From: Stenopsyche tienmushanensis
Lineage: Eukaryota; Arthropoda; Insecta; Trichoptera; Stenopsychidae
DNA: 64,000 nt
Assembly (NCBI GenBank): GCA_008973525.1
Contig: WACJ01000524.1
Span: forward strand, 806,001 to 870,000
Reading direction: 5' to 3'
The translations under genes were made by a program, and so were the position numbers. A model generated the notes under the pieces. That model worked only from the letters and a program-made list of their open reading frames with translations. It was not told where the DNA came from and searched no databases. Positions 11,039 through 21,999 of the stretch are shown here, piece after piece. Numbering within the stretch: position 1 is the stretch's first letter; each line of letters starts with the position of its first letter.

Positions 11039-14000
11039 TATGCGTTTTGCTTTAAAAACTATCAAACATGATATAATTTCTTAGTACAGCTAAACAAGCA
11101 TTATCTTTTTATTTCTATTCAATTAAAATTGTATTCTAAAGACAACCAAAACATATTTCAATAAAATTGAGTTATTCTCTTAATTTTGATTTTTTCCGTA
11201 TGTAAATGTTGAAATAATGAGATTGCAAAAAATATCCGGGCTCAGATATAAAGGCGCACTTATTTGAACTGTAGGAGTTGAGTAAACTCGCAAATTAAAT
11301 TACGTCGAAATTGTAAATCGATGTATTGACAAATTTATTCTTCCGAAAAGAGGGCATTGTTAATTATGTCGGGGGCGAAGAGAATCCGTCGTAACGTAAA
11401 GAATACGACTGATGAAGATTAGCGAGATCTGGAGTCGAACGAATATCGGATTTAATTGCGAAAAATCTCAAAACCGATCCGAAGCCACACTCGCGTTGGC
11501 AATCGAGGAAAACAATAATCTCAAGGAGCTGAGACAGATTTTTAAGCAATCAGAACGTCGAGATTCGCGATATCATACAACGAAACGCTTGTTTCAATTA
11601 AATCTCTATTTAAAGAGCGGATTATTATTTGCCTTCGCTTTGTGAATCTATGAATTCTTTGTTTGCTTCTCAAAATTTTCCTGCATGGAAAATAATGGAA
11701 GTGCGCGAAAAATAAACAACTCTAAAGCCTATTTTACTGCTCGATGTGAAATTAAATTTTAGCACAAAACGGGGCAACGAAAACGTGTTTGTAGCAACGT
11801 GAGGATATGTGATAAATAGTGCATCGATATATGCCTTTGATAGTATTTCCTACAAAAGGCAAGGCTTTTAAAACTGGCACTAAAACAAAGCCAATTTTTA
11901 ATAGCTCAGTCTATAAACTCATTAGGAAGATGCTTGTATCCTGTATATACATACAATAGAGGATGTAGCAAACAACAGTCTCTACATTGCCAATATGGGA
12001 ACATGTTATCTGGTATCAGTGATACTATCATACATCCAAATTGCTCGGTCTTGTATTGTGGCAACGTTACTGCTTGTGTCCATTGAGGTCATCCACCGGC
12101 AGATGAACATTTTCATTAAACTTAAAATCCAATTTCTAGCTTGGCTTTAAGTATGACTGAATTAATATATGTGGATGTTTTACAATCTTATTGCAAATTT
12201 ATTGGTTAAAAAAATCGATCCTATTGAATCAACAAATGACTGAATATTTTTTCCATTTTTATTAAATAGATTCTAAATCCTTTAACCAATAATTTAGAAT
12301 ATATTTAAATTTTTGCTTAATGATGCAGACAAATAGATTCAAGTAATGTGCTAAAGATCGATACCTTTCAAATATGAATTTATCTGTCCAAGATCTAAAC
12401 AAGCGTCAAACTTGCATTTAAGAAAAGGTCTTTCGTTATTGATTTTTAAGCCTTTAACAATAATTATCTCTTTACAGAGCTTAACGATAAACGCATTCCT
12501 TTCTTATGATTTTTGAATAAACGACAATAAAACTTCTTATGATACATTAGTTTTATCAAAAATAATACGAATAGATACGCACCTTTTTCGTTTAATCGTC
12601 AAACTCCGAATCATAATATTTTATATAGCTTGAACTTTACTTTATTTAACTTGGAATTTGGCATTTCCAAAATAAAAATCACTTTGAAATGAGTTTCGTT
12701 TTTTTCTTTCTTCATTTTTGCTTTTCAAAATGTAACTTTTCGATTCGCTCGCTCATGATATTAACGTCAGATTCAAATCTCATGTCCGACTTACCTTCAG
12801 ATTTCACATCATTTGCATGAATCTTCAAAGAGGCAGCAATCTTCGATGTTTGTGTATTCCTTTGAGAGTAAAATTTTTCGTTCATATTCGATGAATATTT
12901 GGATAAAGTGCAATTCGAAAAGACGTCTTAATCAACGTACAAAAGCAATAAAAGAAAAATCCTTCGAATCCCTTATGTCTTTGAATCCCCGCCGCAAACA
13001 CAATCCACTCTCTTGAGAACAGGACCTCTAAGAAGTTGAGCAATTGCTCAAAGGCTTATCAGTCACAATTGTCAAAACAAAAAAGTTATGCGAATTGGAC
13101 ACAAAACATTATCATGTACTTTCAATGGAATCGAATTTCGAAAATAAATGCTGTGATATTCAGATTCCAAAATCCAGATAATTATATAAGCCGTATCGGG
13201 CTATAATTGTTTGCAGCTCTATTCAATTACATACGCGATTAAAGCTAACCCTATTTGATTAATGAATTACGCAATGGAATGTTCGTCATACATCAACCCC
13301 CGGGGGTTAATGTATATCATGGTCATTAAACGTCCCTTAGAAAAAAAACATCTAATAGTATTTGATTTAATATTCATTTTGATAAATGGCACATAGAGCA
13401 TTTATTTACACGGTGACATTTGAGGTAATTCCAATGGGTAATATATTTTAGACGTATATAATATCCAGGATCCGTTAAGCATGGTGTGGGTATACCCTTA
13501 AGATAACTTAATTAGTAAAGGCAATGGCCCTAGTTCTCTTCCCCCGTGACGACTAATTTCCAACGAGCGGCAATGTAACGTTTCCACTCTATTTCCACGA
13601 AAAACAAGTGTAGCTACTTAGGAAATTAAATAAAAGTATTTTTATATACTTTATATTCTAATTAGCCATTTTATATAATTCATTAGAATACGTGAAACTC
13701 TATAAAGGAAAAATATATCGTAAATATCACATTGTCAAAAATTTTGCTCATTGGCATTTCAAAAAATGTCACAGCCTTTCGTAATTTTATACATCCATGT
13801 GCTAGTTTTATGATCTTGTCTCATTATTTTCGGCATGCGACACTTCATAGCGTTTTACGTTGTCCTCGGCTTCTGCATATTTTAGCATTCATTTTCCATA
13901 TTTCATAACTTTAAATACAAACGGCGAGACGGAATCTCAATATCATATTCATCCTCTTAAAAGCACGCAAATTTAATTTTATTCTTCATTTTATATAATT

Positions 14001-14290
14001 AAATCCAATGACATTTTTTTTTCAATCAAATATGCCGATACTAAGATGGATTATTCCGTTTTCTTTTGTGGATTTTTATGATCTTTCTTTTTGAATTATA
14101 AAACTCCGCTAAAGCCGTGACCGTCACCTTTGTCATTTTTTTCAAGATAAAATTTACGTTTGATTTGAATAGCTTTCATGATTTTTTCAAGTATAAGGGA
14201 AGTAACAAAAAAATATCGTCACAAGCGATTTTTATTTTACTCAAAATAATTATCTGAGAAATTATTGACCTGAATAATCTATATCATATA
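11039..14290. other. Intronic DNA; GC-richer block and a GC palindrome
   Basis: No gene is seen. The block 11340-11640 is GC-richer and has open frames of up to 77 residues that match nothing I know. A perfect 14-bp palindrome AACCCCCGGGGGTT sits at 13295-13308 in otherwise AT-rich DNA. It extends to 22 bp (13291-13312) with two bases out of register. The remainder is AT-rich and shows no repeat that I recognise. Confidence 0.45.
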
Positions 14291-14293
14291 TAC

Positions 14294-14400
14294 CAGCGGT
14301 TCTAAAATTGAGGTCTGCAGCATGTAGGAATCGTGGTTAAAATATCACCCTTTAAGGGGGGCAATTTTTAATGGTGATAAAATAATCCCATCCTTTTTAA
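14294..14400. repeat. Possible hAT element end
   Basis: The sequence CAGCGGTTCTAAAATTGAGG, followed by TCTGCAG, is close to the ends of many hAT elements, which start CAGCGGTTCTCAAA and then have a GTGGTCCGCAG-like motif. No opposite terminal repeat is found, and the downstream DNA belongs to a Mutator-like repeat, so this may be a decayed solo end. Confidence 0.3.
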
Positions 14401-14796
14401 TTTTTGACATTATTTTACAACAACCTTAAAGTGCTACTTTATTTAATGTTTTTAAAAACAAAATGGCAGAGTTATAAGGTATTCCAATTTTTTTACAAAC
14501 TTTAAAAAGTATAAAATTAAAAATTTAGTAGGTTTTTTAGTTAAACTTTCATATTTTTTACCATTTTCTAGATAACTTTTATCCCAAAAAAGTAATTTAT
14601 TTACGCGAAAATCTTAAAACTTTAGCTTAGATGACTAGATAATATTATAGCGAGAAACATCCCAAAATTTCAATCAGATCAATCAACAACTTTTTAAGCT
14701 ACAACTGGCGAACAATTTAAAAATGCAGTTTCGATATAATCTTGTTTAAAAATTCAATGCCATAAAACTATCAATTTTAGTGACTTATCGATCAAC

Positions 14797-15325
14797 CAAT
14801 GATTCCTGGTGCGTATAATAGATCTTCAGTTTTCTTAAAAAGTTGATTATCTTCGACTAACTGTTGTTTTCGGGCTATACAAGCTGCTTTTGTCTCAGAA
14901 AGACTCTTACACTTCTACCTCGATACCCGCGCTTCATGGATATTTTCAGCAAAGACTTGTAGTAGTTTCCAATAATTATATTTAATATGTTCATCATCTT
15001 CTAAATGAAGCTGTAGTCTTTATTAAATATCTCAGCAGCAATGTATCTTAATATTTCAATATTTTTTATACCAGAATTCCGATGCTTTGGAGCCAATCGC
15101 CAAACCGTCGAGTTAAAATATTCATTAGCTTTTTGGGTATAGTTACTCAAGCATTTTTGAAGTAATTCATTCCTGGACAAATCTTTATAAATTGGTAGGT
15201 AAGAGATGCTGTTTTATCTCTTGGCCAAGAAATAGAGTCAGGTCTTCAAACCTTCGATATGTTTTAAAGCAATGGTTTTCTGCCATTTGCACCAGCTTTT
15301 GACTCCAGTCGGGTTCCCATGATAA
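14797..15325 (-). pseudogene. Mutator-like transposase, C-terminal remnant
   Basis: Reading the - strand from 15325 gives NPTGVKSWCKWQKTIA. After frame changes it continues as IYKDLSRNELLQKCLSNYTQ, then KANEYFNSTVWRLAPKHRNS, GIKNIEILRYIAAEIFN, and finally LVEDNQLFKKTEDLLYAPGI followed by a stop. The order 'SWCKW - YxxLS - LLxxCLxxxTQxANExxNSxxWxxAPK - AAxxFN - LLYxPG' matches the C-terminal half of arthropod and other metazoan proteins annotated with the Mutator-like transposase domain. Stops after DYSFI and within VSR*K, plus several frame changes, disable it. The family name is from memory of the pattern; the homology of the two copies is seen directly. Confidence 0.55.
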
Positions 15326-15410
15326 TTTTTTTTTTTAATTCGTCGAACTTCTTTACCTTTTGTTCCTTTATTAAGATATTTTGACATTTTTGCTTCGACT
15401 TGATGAAATT

Positions 15411-15446
15411 GACTTCGAGCAACTTCGAGCTGACTTCGAGCAACTT
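15411..15446. repeat. 21-bp tandem repeat, about 1.7 copies
   Basis: The unit beginning GACTTCGAGCAACTTCGAGC at 15411-15431 is followed directly by a partial second copy, GACTTCGAGCAACTT, at 15432-15446. It lies inside the Mutator-like copy A and encodes a short leucine/glutamate-rich stretch on the - strand. Confidence 0.7.
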
Positions 15447-15800
15447 TAATTTCACTTACCTACAGTTAGAGATATATGAGTGCTGTATAACGATAATTTT
15501 GCTTAAAATATTTTTAGAAACATCTCCCATAATATATCTAAAGACACAAAAGTTTTAAACAAATGTATTATGAAAGAAAGGTTGCTCAACTCCAAGTGCT
15601 CCTACCTGACCTGACTCTCTAGTTCACAGCGGTTCCGGCGTGCTCCTGATTATGCGCTATAACTTCGTAAATATTTTATATTCCGATTTTTCTCTTTTAT
15701 AGTATACTTTTAATATGTTATACTTTCGAAATACGTAATTAAAAAAACGATTTTTTTTAAGCTGTAAAGGATTTGCCCCCCTAAATTGAAAAACTAGAAC

Positions 15801-18800
15801 TTTCTTTACATAAATGTTGTATAATAGCGAAATCGTAATAGAAAACCGCGCATATCGAGAGCAGAAGATCAGAATTTGAAGACTTAAAATGTCTAGGGCT
15901 GGGAAAAGATCCGCAAAGAAAAATTTGTTCAAGAGAAGGTTCGCGAAACAAAATTTGCTCAAGAGGGTATCCGCAGATTACATAAGTTTAAGAACAGCAG
16001 ATATAGATAATTTAAAAGATTTAGAGCATATACTTTTTGTATCTTTTAATGAAATATAGATTAAATAAATATTGTAATAATATCATATTTTGCTGTATGT
16101 TTTTTATTCAACTAATTTGAAATATTTCGCAAATGGATTTTATTGCGCAATTGTAATTTATTTATATAATTATAGAACTATAAGGGATCTATTTGCACCT
16201 TGAAATTATTATTCAGTAGAGGAAGCAATTCTTAGCTATGTAATTAATTTGTAGCTCGTTTACCGTGGCCAGGTTAAGCTGGACGCGCTTGAAATTCAGA
16301 GCGGGTAGTTTTTTAATCTTGTCCCTTATGTCTGTGGGACGCGACCGGGTTGAAGCAGATTACCATCCTCCCCTAAGCCTCCCGAGAGGACGATATCTTG
16401 AGCGAGAAGACTCGAAGACTCGCACTCCACATACCGACATACCCTTTACGGCCGATATCCCGGAGAACACGTGTCACGCAGAATTGGAACTGGCACCTAT
16501 TTATGGCGTGCCTTAGCGCAAAAACATTTTTCGTGCGAGAGAAAGCAATAACCGTAACTGTAAAGTACGCAAATCTGACAAAGTGGTGAAAGACGTACAG
16601 AATGTCTGCAGACTTGCACGGGGCAACGGTTCCGGCCATACCGTATGGGAATTCTGAATATGGATGTTCGTCGCGTTAATACATCCTCGACAGAAGGGCT
16701 GCCGATTCCAAAAGTAAAGAACTCGGAAATATATTCCATCATTTTTTTATCTTTCCTTTGAAAAGTTTTATATTCTCGTAAAATAAACGTCCACGTATGT
16801 AAAATACTTCTATGAGCTGCCGGTTTTTTTTTTGTTATCGATTTATACCTCTAACGCCTTAGAACTCTTCATATAATTCTTTAAAATATGTTTTTGAATA
16901 TAAAAGACAGCAGTCAACTAAAAATTGACATGTTATTTATGATGTTGAATAAATCTCTCAAAACATATCTTCCTAGATGATTAGCAACACAACATATATA
17001 TTTGAAATAATTTTTAAAAAAACCATTCATTTTTTCTGATTATCCTTATTTATATCAATATCCAAGCTTTATAGTTGATCTAAATATATTCACCTATCAT
17101 CGTATCAGAAGAATGCAATATTTGCAAGGATTTTTAAAGCTTATGGCCATTCTGGAGTATAACTTGAATATTTGTTCAATTCTGTGCGAAATATTCTCAA
17201 ATCATTATTATAGAGAACTACAACTTCTCTTCTGATATCATCGTTAGATTTCTTGTATTTGTTAATTAACAATTTCTATTCACTAATTTTATCTAATATC
17301 CATTATCATAAGCGTCTAATTTGATAATATTTACTTATCTAATTATAATTATGTACACTATAAAATTAACTACTATGAAAGTAATGAAAGGCCTTAAATA
17401 TATTTAAATTTAATTTCATATATTATGATCAATGTATTATAAAATTATTTCCAAAAGATTAGATTTAAAAATAAACATCTTCTTCCCTTAACAAATTTAC
17501 TGAACTGAATAAGAAACCCAGGTAATACCAGATCTTTGCAATTTCATGGAGAAATTGCAAAGATCTGCTCTGGTATTCATTTAGACCACAAGAATCGCTA
17601 AAAATTTCCCTTTTGTATTTTAGAGCAAGCCGTAAAAATGAATGCACACATAAATTCGTTTACATCATTTTAAATAACAAATTCAAAATTACGAATTAAA
17701 AATAATATTGTCTGAAAATTTGAAATTCAAATGATGAAAACAACCAAAGACATAACGCTTGAAATTGGCATGGTCCGACGACACTTGGAATACTAATTTA
17801 TTATGTGCATATAGTATATCGAATAGATTTAGCCATTTCCTAAGCATACGCCCTAAATACATGTATACTGTGAACTAGTGTCCCTTAACTTTTGAAAGGG
17901 TTGAGTCATATTTGTTCCAATTAATATTAACTATCTTCACACACAGGTAAGCGCCACTGCACGTGTATGATTATTCATAGAACCGATATATATACCGATA
18001 TATTTATTAGTGAAACATTTGTGTTTCTCTCGTCATCTTTCGTCGACTTCCGCAGAATGACGGCAAATTATGAAAGCATTCATGAATAGCCCGAGGGAGT
18101 TTAGTTAATTAAATGAAACACGTGTGCTTTCGTTAAATTGATAATTATTGAAAGCTTTCCGTCGTTAAAGCTTTTGGACAGGGATCGTATATGATTAATA
18201 TCCGTTTCGTATACTGTCCACAATATCATAAATTTATTTTTCTACCGTGATTGTTTCGAATGCGCCGTTTCTTTCGACAGGCGTCTTCATTGTAATTAAG
18301 ATCGAATCCGTATTGCAAATAAAAAATCGAAATCCATTAGCAAAATCTGAATCGCGGCTGTCACGTCTTGGGCTCATCTCTCTCGTACGATCGCTGTCAG
18401 TGGCATGGCTATCAAATCAAATGATGGCGTAAAAATCCCACATCGAAACCTTCAACAAATTTTTCGAAATTGATTTTTCCGGGGCGGCGTTTCCCTGAAT
18501 TTACGATGTCATTTATTACATCGCCACCCTATTAACGCGTCTAGTAAAAATCGAGGAAAAACCCATGGATGCAATTCTGCCGCGCCAAGCTAATAAATAT
18601 ATCTTTGGTAAACCGCTTTTTAATAACACAGCACATAAATATCATAACGATGTCAACATGCGGTCCATAACGAAATTGAAACCGTTACAAAATCAATGCA
18701 AGACATTGTGTAATATTTAATATTTTTCCCCGCAATAAAATAGTATTCAATAGCCGACTGCGACATTTTTAGGAAGCGTTTATCAGATCTGGCAATATCC

Positions 18801-20990
18801 CTACTATCCCGTTCGAATTTCCCAATTTTCATATTCACTGAATACGACAAAAATAGATTTCGCACACTTTATACGATATCCTCCGGCTTATCTTTTTGCA
18901 ATCTTCATAGATCTAATAAAATCACGAATTAAGTGCCGCTACTGAATCCTTCTGAATAAATAACACTTACAAAAGTATATGGGACAGATTAACCTAAATA
19001 ACTTTCTCTAGTCTACTGAAACGTACGTAGAAACACTTCTAGGGAGAAACTGGACCTTATTTATACGCTTAGTGGCCGAAATTAATGAAATTCTTTTTAT
19101 AGAACACTGATGGACTCCTATCTAGGCCCCATAGATGTGGCATTGTTTATTCATGTGGGGTTGGGAGATAAAAAATTGACGATACGAGTTGATACAGATT
19201 TTATGTGATTTAACTACATGGGGAAAAATCGTTTGAGGCATGGCGTGAAATAGTTAATATCCCGGAGGCGTTTATATTTTATTCATAATTTTTGCGGTTT
19301 TATCTCGGCCATATTGTTCGCGACAGGCTGAACAATTTTGTTAACGTGCTCATATATTTCGCTTTTTTAATACTGATTTTTTGCATTAATATTTTGCGTT
19401 TTCATCGTTATGAAGCAAGCTTAAGTCTTTTAAACAAAGTAGTAAATATTCTTAGAAATAATAAATATTTATACATTTGACTCTGGGTTGCCTCCAGCTA
19501 ATTGAAATTTTTTTCTTCAACATTATTACATATTTATTTATACATATTTATAGTTATTAAGGTAATCATAAAAAGCATCGCTGACTGTTTCATTGAACCT
19601 TATACTTATCGATACAATAAATTTAATAATTCCTGTACAATTACGACATTTAGCATCTAAGAGTATTTCAATAGGAAGCTTTTGATTTGAGAATTAAATA
19701 AGCTCAGTTTATTTGGAATTATTGCATTAATTTTCCTTAAAGCTTATTTAAGCTTCAAATTTAATATTTTCTATAACTGTGAATAACTATTTCTCTGAAT
19801 TTTGAATTTATATAGTCAAATAAAAAATTATAAGATTAAAACATCTTTAATTTTTCACTTTTAAGTTTTTATTATAACAAAAGTCAATTTTTATGCTAAT
19901 TGTTTTAACCACAAAATGGGCCTTTTTGAATTCAATTGCCCAGCAAAGTATACACTCGAGATTGAGTTAATCATTTAAATTGCTTAATTTTAAAATATCT
20001 GATCTCAAGGCAAAGCAAGCAATATTCCAGAAATCTCGTTCGGCCTTTAAATTATATAATATTATATAAGCCAGTACATGAATTCAAATCAATAAATTGT
20101 CTATATGTAGTCGTCGTTCCCATCGAAATATGTTCCTCGGTTACTTGATATATTCCACCGACATCCTTCCGTTTGTATGACATTGGGCCAACCCATATGA
20201 TGATATCGCAAATCTGTCTTGTGCGAGAAAAAAATAAATAGGAAAAACGATTCATCTGAAATATTTTCAATGGTGGAAATGTTAAAATTTTTCGTTCCAT
20301 TGAAAATGCTCCAACAAAGAACCGCAATCATATTTTTTTCGTTATTCAAAAAAGAAAAAATGTTTCGTGCATTTGTCCGACTTCGGCCAACATCATTTGT
20401 TAATGTCTTTCGGCGATGCGGCTTTCCCATTCTATCCATTGCTGAATAAATCCCGACAGTGTCTGCCGTCTCCATGCCGCTTAATCCATGTCATAATATT
20501 TACCCTGTATTTAGTAACTCTGAACTTACTCTATGCTATCACTTGAGGTTATTTAGGTCTGAGATCTAAGGACGAAGGACAAACAGACCTAAAACTGGGA
20601 ATGGCTTAAATCCTACACCCATATTTGTGTTTACGAATGAACTTGTACAACTTACTTACGTGTGAAATTATCTAATCGCTTCCTGCAGAATGTTGCCAAA
20701 CATTTTCATATTGATTGTGAACTATTTAGGCTGAACGATATTTGATGCTGAATGTGATTATGTTTTGATCCAAAACGTTCTTTTTGGCTAGCATGTTTCA
20801 CCCACTGTCTTGAAAATACATTCTAAACATTGGATACTTATTATGTTTTAATATGTAGGTGGATAAAAAATGTAATGTCTTGCTGGAAATAAACATCAGA
20901 CATATCAATATGATTCAATTGTGGTCACCAAACAGTAACTTTTTTTTTAGTTATAGACATCTATCCTGAATAACACGAGGATTTTCATCA
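15801..20990. other. Intronic DNA; GC-richer blocks at 16260-16710 and 18240-18560
   Basis: No gene is recognised. Block 16260-16710 is strongly CpG-rich, with overlapping open frames of 63 to 88 residues on both strands. Block 18240-18560 ends in a GGGGCGGCG tract followed by GATGTCATTTATTACATCGC. A third stop-poor patch, 20100-20475, has overlapping frames of up to 124 residues on the - strand with no recognisable domain. A hairpin at 17524-17577 is listed separately. A 10-bp inverted repeat (TTTAGGTCTG...CAGACCTAAA) lies at about 20549-20590. Confidence 0.45.
17524..17577. repeat. 22-bp near-perfect hairpin
   Basis: The left arm AATACCAGATCTTTGCAATT plus TC (17524-17545) is followed by a 5-nt loop (ATGGA). 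The right arm, 17551-17577, is the exact reverse complement except for a 5-nt bulge (GCTCT) near its base. Transcribed RNA would fold into a stem of about 22 bp. The loop is short for a microRNA precursor, so this is as likely to be a local foldback duplication. Confidence 0.75.
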
Positions 20991-20992
20991 TC

Positions 20993-21999
20993 CTTGAGTA
21001 GGGAATCCAATCCCGAGCCAAAATTTCGATCCCGGGATTTCGGGATCGCATTAGACCATCCCGGGACTAGTCCCGGGATCCCAGGACTGAAATTTTCAAT
21101 AGTTTAAGAAATTACATTGATATATTTGATCAAAAATTACTAATAAGTCCATTTGTTTAATATAAAAAATAATTTGAAGACGAAAGAATTTTATTTATTT
21201 AAGAAAAGATAAAAATACAATTCAAAAATAGATAAATAAAACACTAAAAAATTCAAATATTATTTTGAAAATATACCCGTAGTATTAAACATCGAGTGTT
21301 TCGTCATTTAGTCTGGATCTGATTTTGGAAGCCCAGGAAACTTGCTGCTGAAAATGTACGTTCAGCCTCCACAATCGTTGGAGGTATCGTCATCAAATAT
21401 TTAAATGCTAGTTCGAGTTGATGACCGCGTAAACCTCCATTTTCGTATAATACCATCAATGTGACTGATAAAATTCCTATCTGCTGAGACGCGGACTAAA
21501 ACTCGCAAAATTTCCGATTTCCCGACAAATTATTTATTTCTGTAGCTGCAGATGAATATTTATATACTATAATACTTTGATGTAATTCATGATTATATTA
21601 TGGAGGAATAAAATAATTCTGAACTCCGTATCTATTATAATTCATGTCGATATTCCCATTATTAGAATCGAGGTGTAGTAAATACATCACCGGTAGGGAA
21701 AGGTAAATAAAACAATTTAAAAAACATATATGTGCTTTATATATGTATACATAGGTTAGACAGTTACTGCCCCTAGGCGTCGCCTAAGCTCGCCTATTAG
21801 TATTTACGCCACTGTTTCCATGCGTCCAGATTTCGGCGAGAATGTCTCGATTTAATAGCCTTCAACGTGCTGGTGTGGTGTACTATTTCTGTTAGATAAA
21901 AATTTCAATCCCAATTTTTTCGGGATTACGTTTACTAATCCCGGGATTCATGAGCACCTAAAACTGTCCGGGATCCCGGGATTAGATTCCCTACCCCTG
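20993..21999 (-). mobile_element. Internally deleted hAT element with GC-rich ends
   Basis: The left end reads CTTGAGTAGGGAATCCAATC. The right end, reversed, reads CAGGGGTAGGGAATCTAATC, giving an inverted repeat of about 20 bp with a few mismatches. Both subterminal regions carry repeated ATCCCGGGAT palindromes (21031-21088 and 21938-21985), which stand out from the AT-rich surroundings. At about 1 kb it is far shorter than a complete hAT (2.5-4 kb) and keeps only the transposase C-terminus. An 8-bp target duplication is not evident. Confidence 0.75.
21285..21560 (-). pseudogene. hAT transposase C-terminal dimerisation domain remnant
   Basis: On the - strand the sequence reads LELAFKYLMTIPPTIVEAER followed by TFSAAS. 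After a one-frame shift it reads SKIRSRLNDETLDV. This is the hAT C-terminal dimerisation signature (PPxxVExERxFSxAG, then KxRxRLxxETLxAL). The frameshift falls exactly between FSAAS and SKIRSRL, and a stop follows LDV. Upstream on the same strand only short coding-like scraps remain before the right terminal region, so the catalytic core has been deleted. Confidence 0.8.

Larger units (their letters stand above)
14500..15800 (-). mobile_element. Mutator-like element, copy A
   Basis: This region is homologous, in the same orientation, to 57545-58248. The homology covers the 3' non-coding part, the coding end and a 5' part (15684-15777) ending in a C-run. Copy A retains about 360 bp of coding sequence (15110-15487) and a further 5' segment (about 15510-15685) that copy B lacks. 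The copies differ by scattered substitutions throughout, so the duplication is old. The transposase remnant inside is described separately. A tiny direct repeat lies at 15411-15446. The outer boundaries are not defined by recognisable terminal repeats. Confidence 0.65.

Noticed and set aside
20052..20475. Open frames of 91 and 124 residues (-) and 76 residues (+)
   Set aside because: Three frames overlap on both strands, with no recognisable domain and no splice context. This looks like a stop-poor stretch, not a gene.
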